Shown one piece after another: positions 6,791-8,067 of a DNA stretch of 8,067 nucleotides; position 1 is the first letter of the stretch; each line of letters begins with the position of its first letter. Both the position numbers and the translations under genes were made by a program. The notes below the pieces were generated by a model. The model was not told the origin of the DNA, did no database searches, and saw only the letters and a list, made by a program, of their open reading frames with translations. Origin of the DNA: an uncultured Armatimonadota bacterium (GTDB lineage Bacteria; Armatimonadota; Armatimonadia; Armatimonadales; Armatimonadaceae). Location: positions 1 to 8,067 of the forward strand of contig CAIYBQ010000187.1 in assembly GCA_903924445.1 (NCBI GenBank). The letters are read 5' to 3'.

Positions 6791-7008
6791 CGCCTGAACC
6801 CTACTTTCAAAGTCTAAAGGACTTGATTGCGCAGCTTAGCAAGCTTACTGAAGGCAAGACCCCCGAAGAGATTGAAGCCTGGAAGGCCGACATCGACCGT
6901 GCTAGACACCCGTTTGACTACATCGACCGTCCATCGGATGCATTGCTCCAAAAGGCTAAATCTCCACCGGATGTACAGAATGAGCCCAATCGACCTGATG
7001 AGAAATGA
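6787..7008 (+). CDS. Small charged protein, candidate partner of the PIN protein (73 aa)
   Basis: No family is recognised. The ATG overlaps the PIN gene's TGA and is preceded by AGGGAG (6774-6779) with 7-nt spacing, so it is very likely translated, coupled to the PIN gene. Residues 5-40 look helical and charged (LKDLIAQLSKL, then TPEEIEAWKADIDR); the C-terminus is proline- and charge-rich and probably disordered. An 11-bp direct repeat (6890-6900 and 6920-6930) encodes DIDR and YIDR ten residues apart. Tight coupling to a PIN nuclease makes an antitoxin-like or accessory role plausible, but no ribbon-helix-helix or AbrB DNA-binding motif is evident and antitoxins of this class usually come first. 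Confidence 0.72.
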   Translation: MTPEPYFQSLKDLIAQLSKLTEGKTPEEIEAWKADIDRARHPFDYIDRPSDALLQKAKSPPDVQNEPNRPDEK

Positions 7009-7021
7009 CCAGAGTAGGTGC

Positions 7022-7043
7022 GGGCGGACACGGCGGTCCGCCC
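7022..7043 (+). repeat. Hairpin repeat, copy 5
   Basis: GGGCGGAC (7022-7029) pairs perfectly with GTCCGCCC (7036-7043) around the loop ACGGCG. The 3' flank is CTACGCAGAAATT, close to the flanks of copies 4 and 6. It starts 14 nt after the stop of the 73-residue gene. Confidence 0.75.
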
Positions 7044-7195
7044 CTACGCAGAAATTGTCCACATAACCAAATTCACGACAACCAACCAGCCCACCAACTC
7101 GATGCAAGGTGGGATGTTGAGCGCGATGGCCGGGAGCCGAAAGTGTCGCAACAGACAAAAATGGAGCCAGTGTGCACCGGCGACTTCGGCACGAG

Positions 7196-7215
7196 CGCGA
7201 GGCACCCACCTCGCG
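7196..7215. repeat. Related hairpin, 7-bp stem with 6-nt loop
   Basis: CGCGAGG (7196-7202) pairs perfectly with CCTCGCG (7209-7215) around CACCCA. It has the same geometry as the other hairpins but a different stem composition and no CTAC flank, so it may be a separate repeat type. Confidence 0.5.
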
Positions 7216-7241
7216 AGCGAGTTGAGAGCCCGATAAGCAAG

Positions 7242-7283
7242 TCGTTACCGCGGGAGGGCGTGGAAGCCCTCCCCTACACAGAA
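7242..7283 (+). repeat. Hairpin repeat, copy 6 (42-bp full element, plus orientation)
   Basis: TCGTTACCGC leads into a perfect 8-bp stem, GGGAGGGC (7252-7259) with GCCCTCCC (7266-7273), loop GTGGAA, then CTACACAGAA. It is the inverted partner of 6156-6197. Two of the five differences from that copy sit at paired stem positions and keep the pairing (C-G there, A-T here). Confidence 0.8.
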
Positions 7284-7348
7284 ACTTTAATGCATTAAGT
7301 CAATGAATTCGGTCAGTACAGCGAATCATCTTGAGAAACAAACATTTC

Positions 7349-8067
7349 CTAGTCGCACGGGAGCAAAACCCACACATCAGGACGGCCAACATTACAGTGC
7401 ACAGCCCGGGACACAAAACTCAGGCCAGCCCAAGATAAAAAGATCGCCAGACGTGCAGCATTCCATGCAGCAAACTGCCGCTTACCGTTTGTCGACATCC
7501 CAGTGCGGAGTGACACAGCCGGGATCGGGTGGAAGATCAGCTGAACCGCTGTATGCCGTGTTTCCTCATCATCCTGAATACCAGCCAGCGCCCGGATCGC
7601 TGCCACAAGGTTGTCTCGATTTCCATCCTTGCTGATGGCGGCATCGATCTGCAGCACCGCATTCTGGGATGGCTTCGGTAGAACGAGCAGCCCAATAAAC
7701 GATGTTAACGAGAAGTAAAGAGATGTCGAAAGTAAGCCCGCAACGCTCCCCTTCCCGCCCGCAAGAAGAACTGAAATCGCAAAACCACCGATATTCCAAG
7801 CCAAAGCAAGTAACACACCGTTTCGCCGTAGCCCGGATGCAATTGCGTAACGGCGTCGACTTTCCATCACGTTCAGCAGCTTGTTTGAAAGGATTGGTTT
7901 CCAGTGCTTCGACAAAACCACCGTTTCGCTGCCCAGAATTCCGGTGGTCCCACCCGTTCCGTAAGGCCCCTGTCCCGTCAGTCCATCCTGCGTGCGTTTT
8001 AAACCACCGACGAACATCGCCAGCGGTAGCTGACACGTAACGAGGAGCAGCTGTAATACGACAAACA
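7349..8067 (-). CDS. Membrane protein of unknown function, C-terminal part (N-terminus beyond the window)
   Basis: The frame is open from the right edge to the stop at 7349; the true start is outside the window. Reading in from the edge it begins with a hydrophobic stretch (FVVLQLLLVTCQLPLA) just before the internal ATG 8017, so 8017 is unlikely to be the start. Counting from 8017, further hydrophobic segments lie at about 67-86, 94-114 and 186-204. Between them is a soluble loop with IRALAGIQDDE (141-151) and IFHPIPAV (161-168), and the C-terminus carries SRAVHCNVGRPDVWVLLP (203-220). The layout and the FHPIP segment recall membrane proteins of the M48 peptidase type, but no HExxH is visible in the part present, so I assign no function. 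It ends convergently with the PIN pair. Confidence 0.72.
   Translation of the reverse strand, partial: FVVLQLLLVTCQLPLAMFVGGLKRTQDGLTGQGPYGTGGTTGILGSETVVLSKHWKPILSNKLLNVMESRRRYAIASGLRRNGVLLALAWNIGGFAISVLLAGGKGSVAGLLSTSLYFSLTSFIGLLVLPKPSQNAVLQIDAAISKDGNRDNLVAAIRALAGIQDDEETRHTAVQLIFHPIPAVSLRTGMSTNGKRQFAAWNAARLAIFLSWAGLSFVSRAVHCNVGRPDVWVLLPCD

Larger units (their letters stand above)
7009..7348. other. Intergenic region with three hairpins
   Basis: No gene is supported in these 340 nt. Open frames across it start with low-complexity translations of the hairpins. It lies between the end of the PIN pair and the 3' end of a minus-strand membrane-protein gene, so hairpins here could act as transcription stops. 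It holds hairpins at 7022-7043, 7196-7215 and 7242-7283; about 7050-7190 and 7285-7348 show nothing recognisable. Confidence 0.6.

Noticed and set aside
46..7283. CRISPR array
   Set aside because: The hairpin repeats are widely and irregularly spaced, occur in both orientations and differ in stem sequence; there are no regular spacers or cas genes.
7005..7298. Plus-strand open frame starting with ATG that overlaps the stop of the 73-residue gene
   Set aside because: It translates through three palindromic repeats (GGHGGPP-like and similar), has no good ribosome binding site and no protein-like pattern.

Overview
The window looks like chromosomal DNA from a bacterium of the PVC superphylum (Verrucomicrobiota or Planctomycetota-like). 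The clue is a sialate O-acetylesterase-type (SASA) esterase, a Gfo/Idh/MocA oxidoreductase and a DUF1080 3-keto-disaccharide hydrolase in one cluster, a combination typical of those phyla. This is a judgement from protein style; there is no rRNA or other marker here to confirm it.

Layout: 1-241 is intergenic with two short hairpin repeats. A plus-strand pair follows: a membrane acyltransferase of the OafA family (242-1525) and, 7 nt later, a 135-residue protein of unknown function (1533-1940). A hairpin at 1968-1990 lies between these and a convergent minus-strand operon. Read in its own direction, that operon is: a two-pass membrane protein (start near 5969, end 5067); a 728-residue fusion of a SASA-type esterase with a Gfo/Idh/MocA dehydrogenase (5030-2844); and a DUF1080 protein (2847-2008) whose start codon overlaps the fusion's stop codon. 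From 5970 to 6334 there is intergenic DNA with two hairpin repeats and a candidate promoter. A PIN-domain ribonuclease (6335-6790, TTG start) and a 73-residue protein (6787-7008) follow, overlapping by 4 nt. From 7009 to 7348 is another intergenic stretch with three hairpins. A membrane protein on the minus strand (7349 to the right edge) is cut by the window end.

How the genes may work together: in the central operon the three enzyme domains suggest an ordered cytoplasmic route, namely removal of an O-acetyl group, oxidation of a sugar hydroxyl to a keto group, then cleavage of the 3-keto glycoside. None of the three domains has an export signal, whereas relatives are often exported. The PIN gene and its overlapping partner form a candidate toxin-antitoxin-like pair in the less common toxin-first order.

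The most unusual items are the esterase-dehydrogenase fusion, and a family of palindromic elements (8-bp stem, 6-nt loop, with matched changes in the two arms). Two 42-bp members, 37/42 identical and in opposite orientation, bracket the PIN cassette.
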